Positions 52,282 through 62,540 of a DNA stretch of 64,000 bases are shown here, piece by piece. The notes beneath the pieces are model-generated. The model was not told the origin of the DNA. It saw only the letters and a list, made by a program, of their open reading frames with translations, and searched no databases. A program made the translations under genes and the position numbers. The stretch comes from Pseudomonas psychrophila. GTDB lineage: Bacteria; Pseudomonadota; Gammaproteobacteria; Pseudomonadales; Pseudomonadaceae. Each line of letters opens with the position of its first letter. Positions within the stretch are counted from its first letter, which is position 1. The stretch spans positions 62,001-126,000 of the forward strand of contig NZ_JYKZ01000003.1 of assembly GCF_001043005.1 (NCBI RefSeq). Reading direction: 5' to 3'.

Positions 52282-53763
52282 ATGTGGCGTGAAACCAAAA
52301 TTCTGCTGATCGATGACGATAGCGTCCGCCGCCGCGACCTGGCGGTGATTCTGAATTTTCTTGGCGAAGAAAATTTGGCCAGCCCTAGCCACGAGTGGGA
52401 GCAAGCCGTCAAAGTCTTGCCGTCCAGCCGTGAAGTGCTCTGCGTGCTTGTAGGCACCGTGAGCACTACGGGTGGTCTTTCTGGCTTGCTTAAGACACTG
52501 GCTGTGTGGGATGAGTTCCTGCCGATCATGCTTTTAGGTGAAGTTTCTTCGGTCGACCTGCCTGACGACCAACGCCGCCGGGTGTTGTCCAGCCTCGAAA
52601 TGCCCCCCAGCTACAGCAAATTGCTTGATTCCCTGCACCGTGCCCAGGTCTATCGCGAGATGTATGACCAGGCCCGTGAGCGCGGCCGCCATCGTGAGCC
52701 CAACCTGTTTCGCAGTCTGGTCGGTACCAGCCGGGCGATTCAGCACGTGCGCCAGATGATGCAACAAGTGGCCGACACTGATGCCAGCGTCTTGATCCTC
52801 GGCGAGTCCGGGACCGGTAAGGAAGTGGTTGCACGCAACCTGCATTACCACTCCAAGCGCCGTGACGCGCCATTTGTACCCGTTAACTGTGGGGCGATTC
52901 CTGCCGAGCTGCTCGAAAGCGAGCTGTTCGGGCATGAGAAGGGCGCCTTCACCGGGGCAATTACCAGCCGCGCCGGGCGTTTTGAACTGGCCAATGGCGG
53001 CACGCTGTTCCTCGATGAAATCGGCGACATGCCGCTGCCCATGCAGGTCAAGCTACTGCGGGTGTTGCAGGAACGGACCTTTGAGCGTGTAGGCAGTAAC
53101 AAGACCCAGTCCGCCGATGTGCGGATCATTGCCGCGACCCACAAAAACCTCGAAAGCATGATTGAAGTCGGCGCTTTTCGCGAAGACTTGTACTACCGCC
53201 TCAACGTGTTCCCGATCGAAATGGCGCCCCTGCGCGAGCGGGTCGAAGACATTCCGTTGTTGATGAACGAGCTGATTTCGCGCATGGAGCACGAAAAGCG
53301 CGGCTCTATCCGCTTCAATTCTGCCGCCATCATGTCGCTGTGCCGTCATGCTTGGCCGGGCAACGTTCGCGAGCTGGCCAACCTGGTGGAGCGCATGGCG
53401 ATCATGCACCCGTATGGCGTGATTGGTGTCGTTGAACTGCCCAAGAAATTCCGCTACGTGGACGACGAAGACGAGCAGATGGTCGACAGCCTGCGCAGCG
53501 ACTTGGAAGAGCGCGTGGCAATCAACAATGTCAGTACCGACTTCGTCGCCAGCGCCAACGCGATGCTGCCGCCCGAAGGGCTGGACCTCAAGGACTACCT
53601 TGGCGGTCTGGAGCAAGGCCTGATCCAGCAGGCGCTCGACGACGCCAATGGCATCGTCGCCCGCGCGGCAGAGCGCCTGCGGATTCGTCGCACCACCCTG
53701 GTGGAAAAAATGCGCAAGTACGGCATGAGCCGTCGTGAAGGCGAAGAACAGGCTGACGATTGA
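52282..53763 (+). CDS. fleQ: FleQ, master regulator of flagellar genes
   Basis: A 493-residue sigma-54 activator and c-di-GMP-responsive repressor/activator of biofilm genes. The N-terminal FleQ domain resembles a receiver ([21 protein letters not shown]) but lacks a phosphorylatable aspartate pattern. The AAA+ domain has Walker A GESGTGKE, the sigma-54 loop GAFTGA and DEIGDMP; the C-terminal Fis-type helix-turn-helix is [22 protein letters not shown]. It is monocistronic, after fliT-like and before fleSR. Confidence 0.97.
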   Translation: MWRETKILLIDDDSVRRRDLAVILNFLGEENLASPSHEWEQAVKVLPSSREVLCVLVGTVSTTGGLSGLLKTLAVWDEFLPIMLLGEVSSVDLPDDQRRRVLSSLEMPPSYSKLLDSLHRAQVYREMYDQARERGRHREPNLFRSLVGTSRAIQHVRQMMQQVADTDASVLILGESGTGKEVVARNLHYHSKRRDAPFVPVNCGAIPAELLESELFGHEKGAFTGAITSRAGRFELANGGTLFLDEIGDMPLPMQVKLLRVLQERTFERVGSNKTQSADVRIIAATHKNLESMIEVGAFREDLYYRLNVFPIEMAPLRERVEDIPLLMNELISRMEHEKRGSIRFNSAAIMSLCRHAWPGNVRELANLVERMAIMHPYGVIGVVELPKKFRYVDDEDEQMVDSLRSDLEERVAINNVSTDFVASANAMLPPEGLDLKDYLGGLEQGLIQQALDDANGIVARAAERLRIRRTTLVEKMRKYGMSRREGEEQADD

Positions 53764-53773
53764 CGCTAATCCT

Positions 53774-53920
53774 TGTAGCAGCTGCCGAAGGAACGAGGCT
53801 GCGTTCGGTTGCGAAGCAACCGTAAAATCTGAATTCGAGATTTCCCTGGCTGCAAGCAGTGTTCGTGATTACGACGGCTTCGCCGCCGGACGCAGCCTCG
53901 CGGAGTTCGTCAGCTGCTAC
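53774..53920. repeat. Inverted pair of the second palindrome family
   Basis: TGTAGCAGCTGCCGAAGGAA and GAGGCTGCGTTCGG on the left face a diverged inverted copy ending CAGCTGCTAC. It fills most of the gap between fleQ and the fleSR promoter. Confidence 0.85.
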
Positions 53921-53950
53921 GGAGCGCTTACCTCTGCCATTCACCCCTAT

Positions 53951-53967
53951 CAGGCACGGGTATTGCT
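53951..53967 (+). promoter_or_regulatory. fleS: Sigma-54 promoter of fleSR
   Basis: AGGCACGGGTATTGCT matches the -24/-12 pattern, GG-N10-GC with GGCACG and TTGCT, about 40 bases before the expected leader and 53 before the fleS start codon. Confidence 0.75.
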
Positions 53968-54019
53968 TCGCTTGGTTCAACGAACCGTTTTATGACGGTC
54001 AGCCAAGCGAGAACGCACC

Positions 54020-55138
54020 ATGTCTCAAGCCGCCCTCCAGTTATCCTCCGCTGCTGATCCCTACAGCCTGCTCCAGGCCCGCGTCTCGGAGCTTACCGGT
54101 GAGCTGGCGGTGGTCAGCGCGCAGCGCATGGCCGAGCTCGCGGAAAAAGAGCGGCTGGCCAATCGCTTGCAAAACCTTCTTGATCTGCTGCCGGGTGGAG
54201 TCATCGTTATCGATGATCGCGGACGGGTGCGCGAGGCTAATCCCGCGGCTTGCGAGCTATTGGGCCTGCCGCTGGAAGGCGAGTTGTGGCGCCATGTGAT
54301 TGCCCGCTGCTTTGCACCCCGCGAAGACGATGGTCACGAAGTCTCCCTGAAGGACGGCCGGCGCCTGTCGATTGCCACCCGCTCGCTGGATGCCGAGCCG
54401 GGGCAGTTGGTATTGCTCAACGACCTGACAGAAACCCGGCGCCTGCAAGATCAACTGGCCCGCCATGAGCGTTTGTCGTCTTTGGGACGGATGGTGGCCT
54501 CCTTGGCCCACCAGATTCGTACACCGCTTTCGGCGGCCCTGATTTACGCCAGTCATTTGACTGAGCAGGCGCTGCCGCTGGAAACCCAGCAGCGTTTTGC
54601 CGGGCGCCTCAAGGAGCGTCTGCATGAGCTTGAGCACCAATTACGCGACATGCTGGTGTTTGCCCGGGGTGAGTTGCCGCTCACAGATAAGGTCAGCCCC
54701 AAAGTCCTGATGCAAACCCTGCAGGCCGCCGCCCAAACCCATGTTCAGGGCGTGCCAATCCGCTGGCAGTGCGACGCGTATACCGGCCAGTTGCTGTGCA
54801 ATCGCGACACCCTGGTCGGCGCGCTGCTGAACCTGATCGAAAACGCCTTGCAAACCGGGGCCGTGCAGGTGCGGCTTAAAGTCCATTTATACCATCGCGA
54901 TAACAGCCTGAGGCTGTGTGTAAGCGACAGTGGCACGGGTATTGAACCTCGAGTCCTGGCGCGTTTGGGCGAGCCGTTTTTCACCACCAAAGCGACCGGC
55001 ACCGGCCTTGGGTTGGCGGTGGTCAACGCGGTGGTGCGGGCCCATCAGGGCCAATTGCAATTACGTTCGCGGCTGGGGCGTGGCACGTGCGCCTTGCTCA
55101 GCTTGCCGCTGATTCCCGGTGTGGCGGAGGCAAACTGA
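54020..55138 (+). CDS. fleS: Flagellar sensor kinase FleS
   Basis: A 372-residue soluble histidine kinase: coiled-coil start, PAS domain at about residues 50-140, phospho-accepting His164 in MVASLAHQIRTPLSAAL, and catalytic boxes ENALQTG, SDSGTGIEPRV and GTGLGLAVVNAVV. There is no membrane segment, so it senses a cytoplasmic signal. It phosphorylates FleR. Its stop overlaps the fleR start (TGATG). Confidence 0.94.
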   Translation: MSQAALQLSSAADPYSLLQARVSELTGELAVVSAQRMAELAEKERLANRLQNLLDLLPGGVIVIDDRGRVREANPAACELLGLPLEGELWRHVIARCFAPREDDGHEVSLKDGRRLSIATRSLDAEPGQLVLLNDLTETRRLQDQLARHERLSSLGRMVASLAHQIRTPLSAALIYASHLTEQALPLETQQRFAGRLKERLHELEHQLRDMLVFARGELPLTDKVSPKVLMQTLQAAAQTHVQGVPIRWQCDAYTGQLLCNRDTLVGALLNLIENALQTGAVQVRLKVHLYHRDNSLRLCVSDSGTGIEPRVLARLGEPFFTTKATGTGLGLAVVNAVVRAHQGQLQLRSRLGRGTCALLSLPLIPGVAEAN

Positions 55139-56529
55139 TGGTGATGCGAATTAACGTGCTGTTGGTCGAAGACGATCATGCGTTGCGCGAAGCGCTGGCG
55201 GACACGCTATTGCTGGCCGGTTACGGCTTTCTGGCGGTCAACTCGGGGGAAGAAGCACTGGCGGCGGTCACGTCGCAAGCGTTCAGTCTGGTGATCAGTG
55301 ACGTCAATATGCCGGGCATGGATGGCCATCAGTTGCTCGCCCGCCTGCGCACCAGTCAGCCGCAATTGCCGGTGTTGCTGATGACGGCCCACGGCGCCGT
55401 TGAGCGAGCGGTGGACGCCATGCGCCAAGGGGCGGTGGATTATCTGGTCAAGCCGTTTGAGCCCAGGACCTTGCTCGATTTGGTGGCCCGCCATGCCCTG
55501 GGCAGTCTCGGTGTGGCGGACACAGAAGGTCCGGTGGCGGTTGAGCCGGCCAGTGTGCAGCTATTGGAGTTGGCGGCGCGGGTGGCGCGCAGTGATGCCA
55601 CGGTGCTGATCTCGGGTGAGTCAGGTACCGGTAAGGAGGTCCTGGCGCGATACATCCACCAGCATTCCCGTCGGATTGATCAGCCGTTTGTGGCGATCAA
55701 CTGCGCGGCCATCCCCGACAACATGCTCGAAGCCACGCTGTTTGGTCATGAAAAAGGCGCGTTTACCGGTGCCATTGCGGCCCAGGCGGGCAAGTTTGAG
55801 CAGGCGGATGGCGGCACCTTGCTGCTCGATGAAATTTCCGAGATGCCCTTGGGTCTGCAGGCCAAACTGCTGCGTGTGCTGCAAGAGCGTGAAGTGGAGC
55901 GAGTGGGTGGGCGCAAGCCGATTGTGCTGGATATCCGCGTAGTCGCCACCACCAACCGTGATCTGGCGGGCGAAGTGGCGGCTGGGCGGTTTCGCGAGGA
56001 TTTGTTCTATCGCCTTTCAGTGTTTCCGCTGGCCTGGAGCCCGCTGCGCGAGCGTACCGCCGACATCCTGCCCTTGGCTGAGCGGCTGCTGGCCAAGTAC
56101 ATCAGTAAAATGAAGCACACCGCAGTAAGGTTTTCGGCCGATGCACAGGCGTGCCTGAGCGCTTACTCGTGGCCCGGTAATGTGCGCGAGCTCGATAACG
56201 CGATTCAGCGGGCGTTGATTTTGCAGCAGGGCGGCATGATCCAGGCGGCAGATTTTTGCCTGGCCGGGCCGGTGGCTTGCGCGCCCTTGCCGTCTTTGTC
56301 GCGTATTGAACCGTTGCCGGTCGATGCCGTGGAGCCGGCAGGGGCCTTGGGCGATGATCTGCGCCGGCGTGAGTTCCAGATGATCATCGACACCTTGCGT
56401 GCCGAACGTGGTCGGCGCAAGGAAGCCTCCGAGCGCCTGGGCATCAGTCCGCGTACCCTGCGCTACAAGCTGGCGCAGATGCGCGATGCGGGGATGGATG
56501 TTGAGGCTTATCTGTTTGCTTCAGGTTGA
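55138..56529 (+). CDS. fleR: Flagellar response regulator FleR
   Basis: A 463-residue sigma-54-dependent response regulator: receiver with Asp55 in LVISDVNMPGMDG and the conserved lysine in YLVKPFEP, AAA+ domain with GESGTGKE and GAFTGA, and Fis-type helix-turn-helix RRKEASERLGISPRTLRYKLAQM. It turns on class III flagellar genes. The ATG at 55138 is 8 bases after GGAGG; an earlier in-frame ATG at 55087 is inside fleS. Confidence 0.95.
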   Translation: MVMRINVLLVEDDHALREALADTLLLAGYGFLAVNSGEEALAAVTSQAFSLVISDVNMPGMDGHQLLARLRTSQPQLPVLLMTAHGAVERAVDAMRQGAVDYLVKPFEPRTLLDLVARHALGSLGVADTEGPVAVEPASVQLLELAARVARSDATVLISGESGTGKEVLARYIHQHSRRIDQPFVAINCAAIPDNMLEATLFGHEKGAFTGAIAAQAGKFEQADGGTLLLDEISEMPLGLQAKLLRVLQEREVERVGGRKPIVLDIRVVATTNRDLAGEVAAGRFREDLFYRLSVFPLAWSPLRERTADILPLAERLLAKYISKMKHTAVRFSADAQACLSAYSWPGNVRELDNAIQRALILQQGGMIQAADFCLAGPVACAPLPSLSRIEPLPVDAVEPAGALGDDLRRREFQMIIDTLRAERGRRKEASERLGISPRTLRYKLAQMRDAGMDVEAYLFASG

Positions 56530-56546
56530 CAGGTCGCCTCCTGTTT

Positions 56547-56622
56547 TGTGGGAGCGAGCCTGCTCGCGAAGCGTTTACCAGGTGCATACGGTGATGCCTT
56601 CGCGAGCAGGCTCGCTCCCACA
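56547..56622. repeat. Inverted REP pair after fleR
   Basis: TGTGGGAGCGAGCCTGCTCG and its inverted copy lie 17 bases beyond fleR and end 64 bases before the fliE sigma-54 promoter, so they separate the two units. Confidence 0.9.
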
Positions 56623-56685
56623 AGGTTGAGTGACGTTTTACCTGCGACGTTTTGTAACGTTAATAGTTATAGAACGACAAAGAGC

Positions 56686-56701
56686 TGGCACTCTTGTTGC
56701 T
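56686..56701 (+). promoter_or_regulatory. fliE: Sigma-54 promoter of fliE operon
   Basis: TGGCACTCTTGTTGCT is a near-perfect match to the TGGCAC-N5-TTGCW consensus, the best in this window. Confidence 0.9.
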
Positions 56702-56761
56702 ATACCTCGGTAAGCGCTGTGAAAGTGTCAAAAAAATGCGGGTCGTCGGAGGCAGTTGTCC

Positions 56762-57094
56762 ATGAGCCAAGGTATTGAATTTAATCGATTGATGTTGGAC
56801 ATGCGGGCCATGCAGATGGACGCAATGGCTCAGCCTAAATCGGCTGTGCAGGCCGTTCCTGAAGCGGGTGCCAGCAGTTTTTCCGACATGCTCGGCAACG
56901 CAATCAATAAAGTCAGCGATACGCAGCAGGCATCGAGCCAGTTGTCGAACGCATTCGAGATCGGCAAAACCGGTGTAGACCTGACGGATGTGATGATCGC
57001 TTCCCAGAAGGCCAGCGTTTCTTTCCAGGCGTTGACCCAAGTCCGTAACAAGCTGGTTCAGGCATACCAAGACATCATGCAGATGCCGGTTTAA
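56762..57094 (+). CDS. fliE: Flagellar hook-basal body protein FliE
   Basis: A 110-residue adapter between the MS-ring and the proximal rod. It has the usual helical form ending in [42 protein letters not shown]. The ATG at 56762 is 9 bases from GGAGG; a TTG two codons earlier is less likely. It opens the fliE-fliJ operon. Confidence 0.95.
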   Translation: MSQGIEFNRLMLDMRAMQMDAMAQPKSAVQAVPEAGASSFSDMLGNAINKVSDTQQASSQLSNAFEIGKTGVDLTDVMIASQKASVSFQALTQVRNKLVQAYQDIMQMPV

Positions 57095-57109
57095 GGGCGA
57101 TATCAAGTC

Positions 57110-58897
57110 ATGGCAGATGCACTCCCGGATAACGTTCCGGCCCAAGCAGGCTCAGCCGGCGGCAAGTCGCCGCTGTTTGGCTTGTCTTTTATGGACAACC
57201 TGGCCGACATGACCATGCTGCGTCAGGTCGGCCTGATGGTCGGTCTGGCGGCGAGCGTGGCGATTGGTTTTGCCGTTGTGTTGTGGTCCCAGCAACCTGA
57301 TTACCGGCCGCTGTATGGCAGCCTGGCCGGTATGGATGCCAAACAGGTCATGGAAACCCTGGCCGCCGCCGACATTGCCTACACCGTTGAGCCCAACTCG
57401 GGTGCCTTGCTGGTCAAGGCCGACGACATCTCCCGTGCCCGCCTTAAGTTGGCCGCCGCAGGTGTTTCGCCTACCGACAGCAATATCGGTTTCGAGATTC
57501 TCGACAAGGACCAGGGCCTGGGCACCAGCCAGTTCATGGAAGCCACGCGCTATCGTCGCGGTCTGGAAGGGGAGCTGGCGCGCACCATTTCCAGCCTCAA
57601 CAACGTCAAGGGCGCGCGGGTTCATCTGGCAATCCCGAAAAGCTCGGTGTTCGTGCGTGATGAGCGCAAGCCCAGCGCTTCGGTACTGGTTGAGCTCTAT
57701 GCGGGCCGCTCGCTGGAGCCGGGTCAGGTGCTGGCGATTGTCAATCTGATCGCCACCAGCGTGCCTGAACTGAGCAAGTCCCAGATCACCGTGGTCGATC
57801 AAAAGGGCAACCTGCTCTCGGATCAGGGTGAAAACTCCGAACTGACCATGGCTGGCAAGCAGTTCGACTACAGCCGCCGCATGGAAGGCATGTTGACCCA
57901 GCGTGTGCACAACATCCTGCAGCCGGTGCTGGGTAATGACCGCTACAAGGCTGAAGTGTCGGCCGACGTGGATTTCAGTGCAGTGGAGTCCACCTCCGAG
58001 CAGTTCAACCCCGATCAACCGGCGCTGCGCAGCGAACAATCCACCAGCGAGCAGCGCACTGCCAGCAACGGCCCGCAAGGCGTGCCCGGTGCCTTGAGCA
58101 ATCAGCCGCCGAGCCCGGCCACGGCCCCGCAGCAAGCCGGTCAGGGTGCTGCCGCAGCGGGCATGATCCAGCCGGGTCAGCCTTTGCTCGATGCCAACGG
58201 TCAGCAAATCATGGACCCGGGCACGGGCCAGCCGATGCTGGCTCCGTACCCGGCAGACAAGCGCTCGCAGTCGACCCGCAACTTCGAGCTGGACCGCTCC
58301 ATCAGCCATACCAAGCAGCAGCAGGGCAGGGTCAATCGTCTGTCGGTGGCCGTGGTGATCGACGACAAGATCAGCGTCAACCCGGCCAACGGTGAAATCA
58401 CCCAGGTGCCGTGGACCACTGATCAGTTGGCGCGGTTTACCCGTCTGGTGCAGGACGCCGTGGGTTTTGATGCCAGCCGTGGCGACAGTGTGAGCGTGAT
58501 CAACGTGCCGTTCTCCACCGAGCGCGCCGAAGTGATCGCCGACATCCCGTTCTATTCGCAGCCCTGGTTCTGGGATGTGGTCAAACAAGTACTGGGCGTG
58601 CTGTTTATTCTGGTGCTGGTGTTTGGTGTGTTGCGCCCGGTGCTCAACAACCTCACCGGCAACGGTCGCAACAAGCAAGTGGCAGGCATTGGCAGCGATG
58701 CCGAGATGGGCGGCCTGGGGGGACTGGATCGTGAGTTGGCCAACGACCGTGTCAGCCTCAGCGGTCCGCAAAGCATCATGTTGCCAAGCCCGAGCGAAGG
58801 CTATGACGCTCAGTTGAACGCCATCAAAAGTCTGGTCGCAGAAGATCCGGGTCGTGTGGCCCAGGTAGTAAAAGAGTGGATCAATGCCGATGAGTGA
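57110..58897 (+). CDS. fliF: Flagellar MS-ring protein FliF
   Basis: A 595-residue inner-membrane ring subunit. Two membrane helices (residues about 44-60 and 490-512) bracket a large periplasmic part with ring-building motifs (YGSLAGMDAKQVMETLAAADIAYTVEPNSGALLVKADDISRARLKLA). The C-terminal cytoplasmic tail that binds FliG is complete. It follows fliE by 15 bases and overlaps fliG. Confidence 0.97.
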   Translation: MADALPDNVPAQAGSAGGKSPLFGLSFMDNLADMTMLRQVGLMVGLAASVAIGFAVVLWSQQPDYRPLYGSLAGMDAKQVMETLAAADIAYTVEPNSGALLVKADDISRARLKLAAAGVSPTDSNIGFEILDKDQGLGTSQFMEATRYRRGLEGELARTISSLNNVKGARVHLAIPKSSVFVRDERKPSASVLVELYAGRSLEPGQVLAIVNLIATSVPELSKSQITVVDQKGNLLSDQGENSELTMAGKQFDYSRRMEGMLTQRVHNILQPVLGNDRYKAEVSADVDFSAVESTSEQFNPDQPALRSEQSTSEQRTASNGPQGVPGALSNQPPSPATAPQQAGQGAAAAGMIQPGQPLLDANGQQIMDPGTGQPMLAPYPADKRSQSTRNFELDRSISHTKQQQGRVNRLSVAVVIDDKISVNPANGEITQVPWTTDQLARFTRLVQDAVGFDASRGDSVSVINVPFSTERAEVIADIPFYSQPWFWDVVKQVLGVLFILVLVFGVLRPVLNNLTGNGRNKQVAGIGSDAEMGGLGGLDRELANDRVSLSGPQSIMLPSPSEGYDAQLNAIKSLVAEDPGRVAQVVKEWINADE

Positions 58898-59912
58898 TAA
58901 CCGCGCCGCTGCCAACGCCAAGTTGACCCGTGTCGACAAGGCGGCAATTTTACTGCTGTCCCTCGGTGAGTCCGACGCGGCCCAGGTTCTGCGCCACATG
59001 GGCCCTAAAGAGGTTCAGCGGGTGGGTGTGGCGATGGCGCAAATGCGCAATGTGCACCGTGAGCAGGTCGAGCAGGTGATGAGCGAGTTCGTCGAAATCG
59101 TCGGCGACCAGACCAGCCTTGGTGTGGGCTCGGACAGCTACATCCGCAAAATGCTCACTTCGGCCCTGGGCGAAGACAAGGCCAATGGCCTGATCGACCG
59201 CATCCTGTTGGGCGGCAACACCAGTGGCCTCGACAGCCTGAAGTGGATGGAGCCCCGTGCAGTGGCCGATGTGATCCGCTTCGAGCATCCACAAATCCAG
59301 GCCATTGTGGTGGCCTATCTGGACCCGGACCAGGCGGGTGAAGTGCTGGGTCATTTTGACCAGAAGGCCCGTCTGGACATCATCCTGCGGGTTTCGTCGC
59401 TCAATACCGTGCAGCCGGCGGCGCTCAAAGAGCTGAACCAGATCCTCGAAAAGCAGTTTTCCGGCAACTCCAATGCGGCGCGTACCTCTCTGGGTGGCGT
59501 CAAGCGGGCGGCCGACATCATGAACTTCCTCGACAGTTCGATGGAAGCGCAGTTGATGGACTCCATTCGCGATATCGACGAGGACCTGTCCGGTCAGATC
59601 GAAGACCTGATGTTCGTGTTCAACAATCTGGCCGACGTCGACGATCGGGGCATCCAGGCGCTGTTGCGCGAGGTGTCTTCGGACGTGCTGGTACTGGCGC
59701 TCAAGGGCTCCGACGAAAACGTGCAGGAAAAAATCTTCAAGAACATGTCCAAACGGGCTGCCGAACTGTTGCGTGACGACCTGGAAGCCAAAGGCCCGGT
59801 TCGCGTCAGCGATGTTGAGACCGCGCAGAAAGAAATCCTTACCATCGCCCGCCGAATGGCCGAAGCCGGAGACATTGTTCTCGGCGGGAAGGGCGGCGAA
59901 GAGATGATCTAA
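58890..59912 (+). CDS. fliG: Flagellar motor switch protein FliG
   Basis: A 340-residue rotor protein. The N-terminal domain binds FliF, the middle domain holds the EHPQIQAIVVAYLDPDQAGEVL motif, and the C-terminal torque helix with charged residues (DLMFVFNNLADVDDRGIQALLREVSSDVLVLALKGSD) faces the stators. Two ATGs two codons apart are possible; the second, MSDNR, is chosen from the family start. It overlaps fliF by 8 bases. Confidence 0.96.
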   Translation: MSDNRAAANAKLTRVDKAAILLLSLGESDAAQVLRHMGPKEVQRVGVAMAQMRNVHREQVEQVMSEFVEIVGDQTSLGVGSDSYIRKMLTSALGEDKANGLIDRILLGGNTSGLDSLKWMEPRAVADVIRFEHPQIQAIVVAYLDPDQAGEVLGHFDQKARLDIILRVSSLNTVQPAALKELNQILEKQFSGNSNAARTSLGGVKRAADIMNFLDSSMEAQLMDSIRDIDEDLSGQIEDLMFVFNNLADVDDRGIQALLREVSSDVLVLALKGSDENVQEKIFKNMSKRAAELLRDDLEAKGPVRVSDVETAQKEILTIARRMAEAGDIVLGGKGGEEMI

Positions 59913-60671
59913 GTGAGCAGCGGCGAGTCTCCCGGTGATGTGATCCGTGCCAAGGATGTAGGTGCCTTCGATGTATGGGGGTTGCCCAGCTTTGACCCTT
60001 GGCGCGAGCCCGAAGAACCTGAGCCCGAACCGGTCGAAGAGCTGCCGGTGGAGAGCGAAGAAGTGCCGCTGGATGAAGTCCAGCCGCTGACCCTTGAAGA
60101 GCTCGAAAGCATTCGTCAGGAGGCCTGGAACGAAGGCTTCGCCACGGGTGAGAAAGAAGGCTTTCACAGCACTCAGCTCAAGGTTCGCCAGGAAGCCGAA
60201 GTCGCCTTGAGCGCCAAGGTTGCCAGCCTTGAGCGGTTGATGAGTAGCCTGCTGGCGCCCCTTGCTGAGCAGGACCAGCAGCTTGAAAAAGCCATGGTCG
60301 GGCTGGTCGAGCACATGACCCGGCAAGTGATTCAGCGTGAACTGAAAACCGATTCGACCCAGATCGAGAAAGTGCTGCGCGAGGGCTTGAAGCTCTTGCC
60401 GATGGGCGCCGAGAACATTCGGCTGTTTATCAATCCACAGGATTTCGATCAGATCAAAGCCTTGCGTGAGCGCCACGACGAGCACTGGCGAATTGTTGAA
60501 GATGACACCCTGCAGCCCGGCGGTTGCCGCATTGAAACCGAGCACAGCCGGATCGATGCCAGTATCGAAACTCGCATCAAGCAGGCCATGAGCCAGTTGC
60601 TCGATCAGCTCCACGAGCAGGCACTGCACCCGGCGGCGCCTGATATCGACATCGACCTCGATGCACCTTAA
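59913..60671 (+). CDS. fliH: Flagellar assembly protein FliH
   Basis: A 252-residue regulator of the export ATPase FliI. A proline/acidic N-terminal segment ([25 protein letters not shown]) is followed by a long coiled coil and the C-terminal FliH/YscL domain that binds FliI. The start is a GTG directly after the fliG stop. Its stop overlaps the fliI start by 11 bases. Confidence 0.93.
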   Translation: MSSGESPGDVIRAKDVGAFDVWGLPSFDPWREPEEPEPEPVEELPVESEEVPLDEVQPLTLEELESIRQEAWNEGFATGEKEGFHSTQLKVRQEAEVALSAKVASLERLMSSLLAPLAEQDQQLEKAMVGLVEHMTRQVIQRELKTDSTQIEKVLREGLKLLPMGAENIRLFINPQDFDQIKALRERHDEHWRIVEDDTLQPGGCRIETEHSRIDASIETRIKQAMSQLLDQLHEQALHPAAPDIDIDLDAP

Positions 60672-62019
60672 GCGCACCAGCTTTGCCAAGCGCCTGAGCA
60701 CCTATGCCCCGGCCGTGACTTTGCCCGTGCAACCGGTGGTTGAAGGCCGCTTGCTGCGCATGGTCGGCCTGACCCTTGAGGCTGAAGGCCTGCGCGCCGC
60801 CATGGGCAGCCGCTGCCTGGTGATCAACGACGACAGCTTTCATCCGGTGGAGGTCGAAGCCGAGGTGATGGGGTTTTCCGGTGGCAAAATCTTCCTGATG
60901 CCCGTGGGCAGCGTCGCCGGGATCGCGCCGGGCGCCCGTGTGGTGCCCCTGGCCGATAATGGCCGCTTGCCGATGGGCATGAGCATGCTGGGGCGGGTTC
61001 TCGACGGCGCCGGGCGTGCACTGGACGGCAAAGGCCCGATGAAGGCCGAAGACTGGGTGCCGATGGACGGCCCCACCATCAACCCCCTCAAGCGTGACCC
61101 CATTAGCGTGCCGCTGGACGTGGGCATTCGCAGTATCAACGGGTTGTTGACGGTGGGTCGCGGTCAGCGTCTGGGCCTGTTTGCCGGTACGGGCGTGGGC
61201 AAGAGTGTGTTGCTGGGGATGATGACCCGCTTTACCGAGGCCGACATTATCGTGGTGGGTCTGATTGGTGAGCGGGGTCGTGAGGTCAAGGAATTTATCG
61301 AGCATATCCTCGGCACCGAAGGTCTCAAGCGTTCGGTGGTGGTGGCATCGCCTGCCGATGACGCGCCACTGATGCGGTTGCGTGCGGCCATGTACTGCAC
61401 GCGGATTGCCGAATACTTTCGCGATAAGGGCAAGAATGTACTGTTGCTGATGGACTCCCTGACCCGATTCGCCCAGGCCCAGCGAGAAATCGCCCTGGCC
61501 ATTGGCGAGCCGCCTGCCACCAAGGGTTATCCGCCTTCGGTGTTCGCCAAGCTGCCCAAGCTGGTGGAGCGGGCCGGTAATGCCGAAGCGGGTGGCGGTT
61601 CGATCACTGCGTTTTATACCGTGTTGTCTGAAGGCGATGACCAGCAAGACCCTATTGCCGACTCGGCCCGGGGCGTACTTGACGGTCATATCGTGCTGTC
61701 TCGGCGTTTGGCCGAAGAAGGCCATTACCCAGCCATCGACATTGAAGCGTCCATCAGCCGGGTCATGCCGTCGGTGGTGACGGAAGAACACATGCGCCGG
61801 GCGCAGCAATTCAAACAGCTGTGGTCGCGCTTCCAGCAGGCACGGGACTTGATCAGCGTGGGCGCCTACGTGCCGGGTGGCGACCGTGAAACCGATACTG
61901 CGATTGCCTTGCAGCCGGCGATGGTGGCGTATCTGCGCCAAGGGCTGAACGACAATATCAGCCTGGCCGAGAGTGGCGGCCATCTGGGCAGCATCTTCGC
62001 TCCGGCAGCGGGCGGTTAA
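60661..62019 (+). CDS. fliI: Flagellum-specific export ATPase FliI
   Basis: A 452-residue F1-beta-like ATPase that powers release of export substrates. Walker A GTGVGKS lies at 177-183, Walker B is in [23 protein letters not shown], and the C-terminal helical domain that meets chaperones is complete. It overlaps fliH at its start. Confidence 0.97.
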   Translation: MHLKRTSFAKRLSTYAPAVTLPVQPVVEGRLLRMVGLTLEAEGLRAAMGSRCLVINDDSFHPVEVEAEVMGFSGGKIFLMPVGSVAGIAPGARVVPLADNGRLPMGMSMLGRVLDGAGRALDGKGPMKAEDWVPMDGPTINPLKRDPISVPLDVGIRSINGLLTVGRGQRLGLFAGTGVGKSVLLGMMTRFTEADIIVVGLIGERGREVKEFIEHILGTEGLKRSVVVASPADDAPLMRLRAAMYCTRIAEYFRDKGKNVLLLMDSLTRFAQAQREIALAIGEPPATKGYPPSVFAKLPKLVERAGNAEAGGGSITAFYTVLSEGDDQQDPIADSARGVLDGHIVLSRRLAEEGHYPAIDIEASISRVMPSVVTEEHMRRAQQFKQLWSRFQQARDLISVGAYVPGGDRETDTAIALQPAMVAYLRQGLNDNISLAESGGHLGSIFAPAAGG

Positions 62020-62025
62020 TCGACG

Positions 62026-62478
62026 ATGGGCGCAGATTCAAGAGCGGCGCGCCTGGCGCCCGTGGTCGATATGGCCGAAAAGACCGAGAAGGCTGCGGCC
62101 CAGCGATTGGGGCACTTTCAAGGGCAGGTCAACCTGGCCAACAGCAAACTGGGCGACTTGGAAAACTTCCGTGGCGAGTACCAGTCGCAATGGGTTGATC
62201 GCGGCAGCCAGGGCGTATCGGGTCAATGGTTGCGCAACTACCAATACTTCCTCAGCCAGCTGGAGACGGCCGTCGGCCAGCAGCGCCAAAGCCTGGTGTG
62301 GCACCAGAACAACCTCAATAAGGCCCGCGAAACGTGGCAGCAGGCCTATGCGCGGGTTGAGGGGCTGCGCAAGTTGGTCCAGCGCTACGCTGACGAAGCC
62401 CGCCAGCTCGAAGACAAGCGCGAGCAAAAACTGATGGACGAGTTGTCCCAGCGGCTGCCGCGTAAAGACGTGTACTGA
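62026..62478 (+). CDS. fliJ: Flagellar export protein FliJ
   Basis: A 150-residue antiparallel coiled-coil protein, the gamma-like stalk that inserts in the FliI hexamer and recycles chaperones. It consists almost wholly of charged heptads (KTEKAAAQRLGHFQGQVNLANSKLGDLENFRGEYQ onward). It follows fliI by 6 bases and ends the operon core. Confidence 0.92.
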   Translation: MGADSRAARLAPVVDMAEKTEKAAAQRLGHFQGQVNLANSKLGDLENFRGEYQSQWVDRGSQGVSGQWLRNYQYFLSQLETAVGQQRQSLVWHQNNLNKARETWQQAYARVEGLRKLVQRYADEARQLEDKREQKLMDELSQRLPRKDVY

Positions 62479-62540
62479 CCCCCAGTCCCGCTCCCACGCA
62501 AAGCGTCTATAGTTGCTGGGTCAACCACGGGAGTATCCAT

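Noticed and set aside
57152..60701. Two very long antisense frames (about 600 codons each) opposite fliF, fliG and fliH
   Set aside because: No ribosome sites, no recognisable domains, and they mirror the third-position GC of real flagellar genes.
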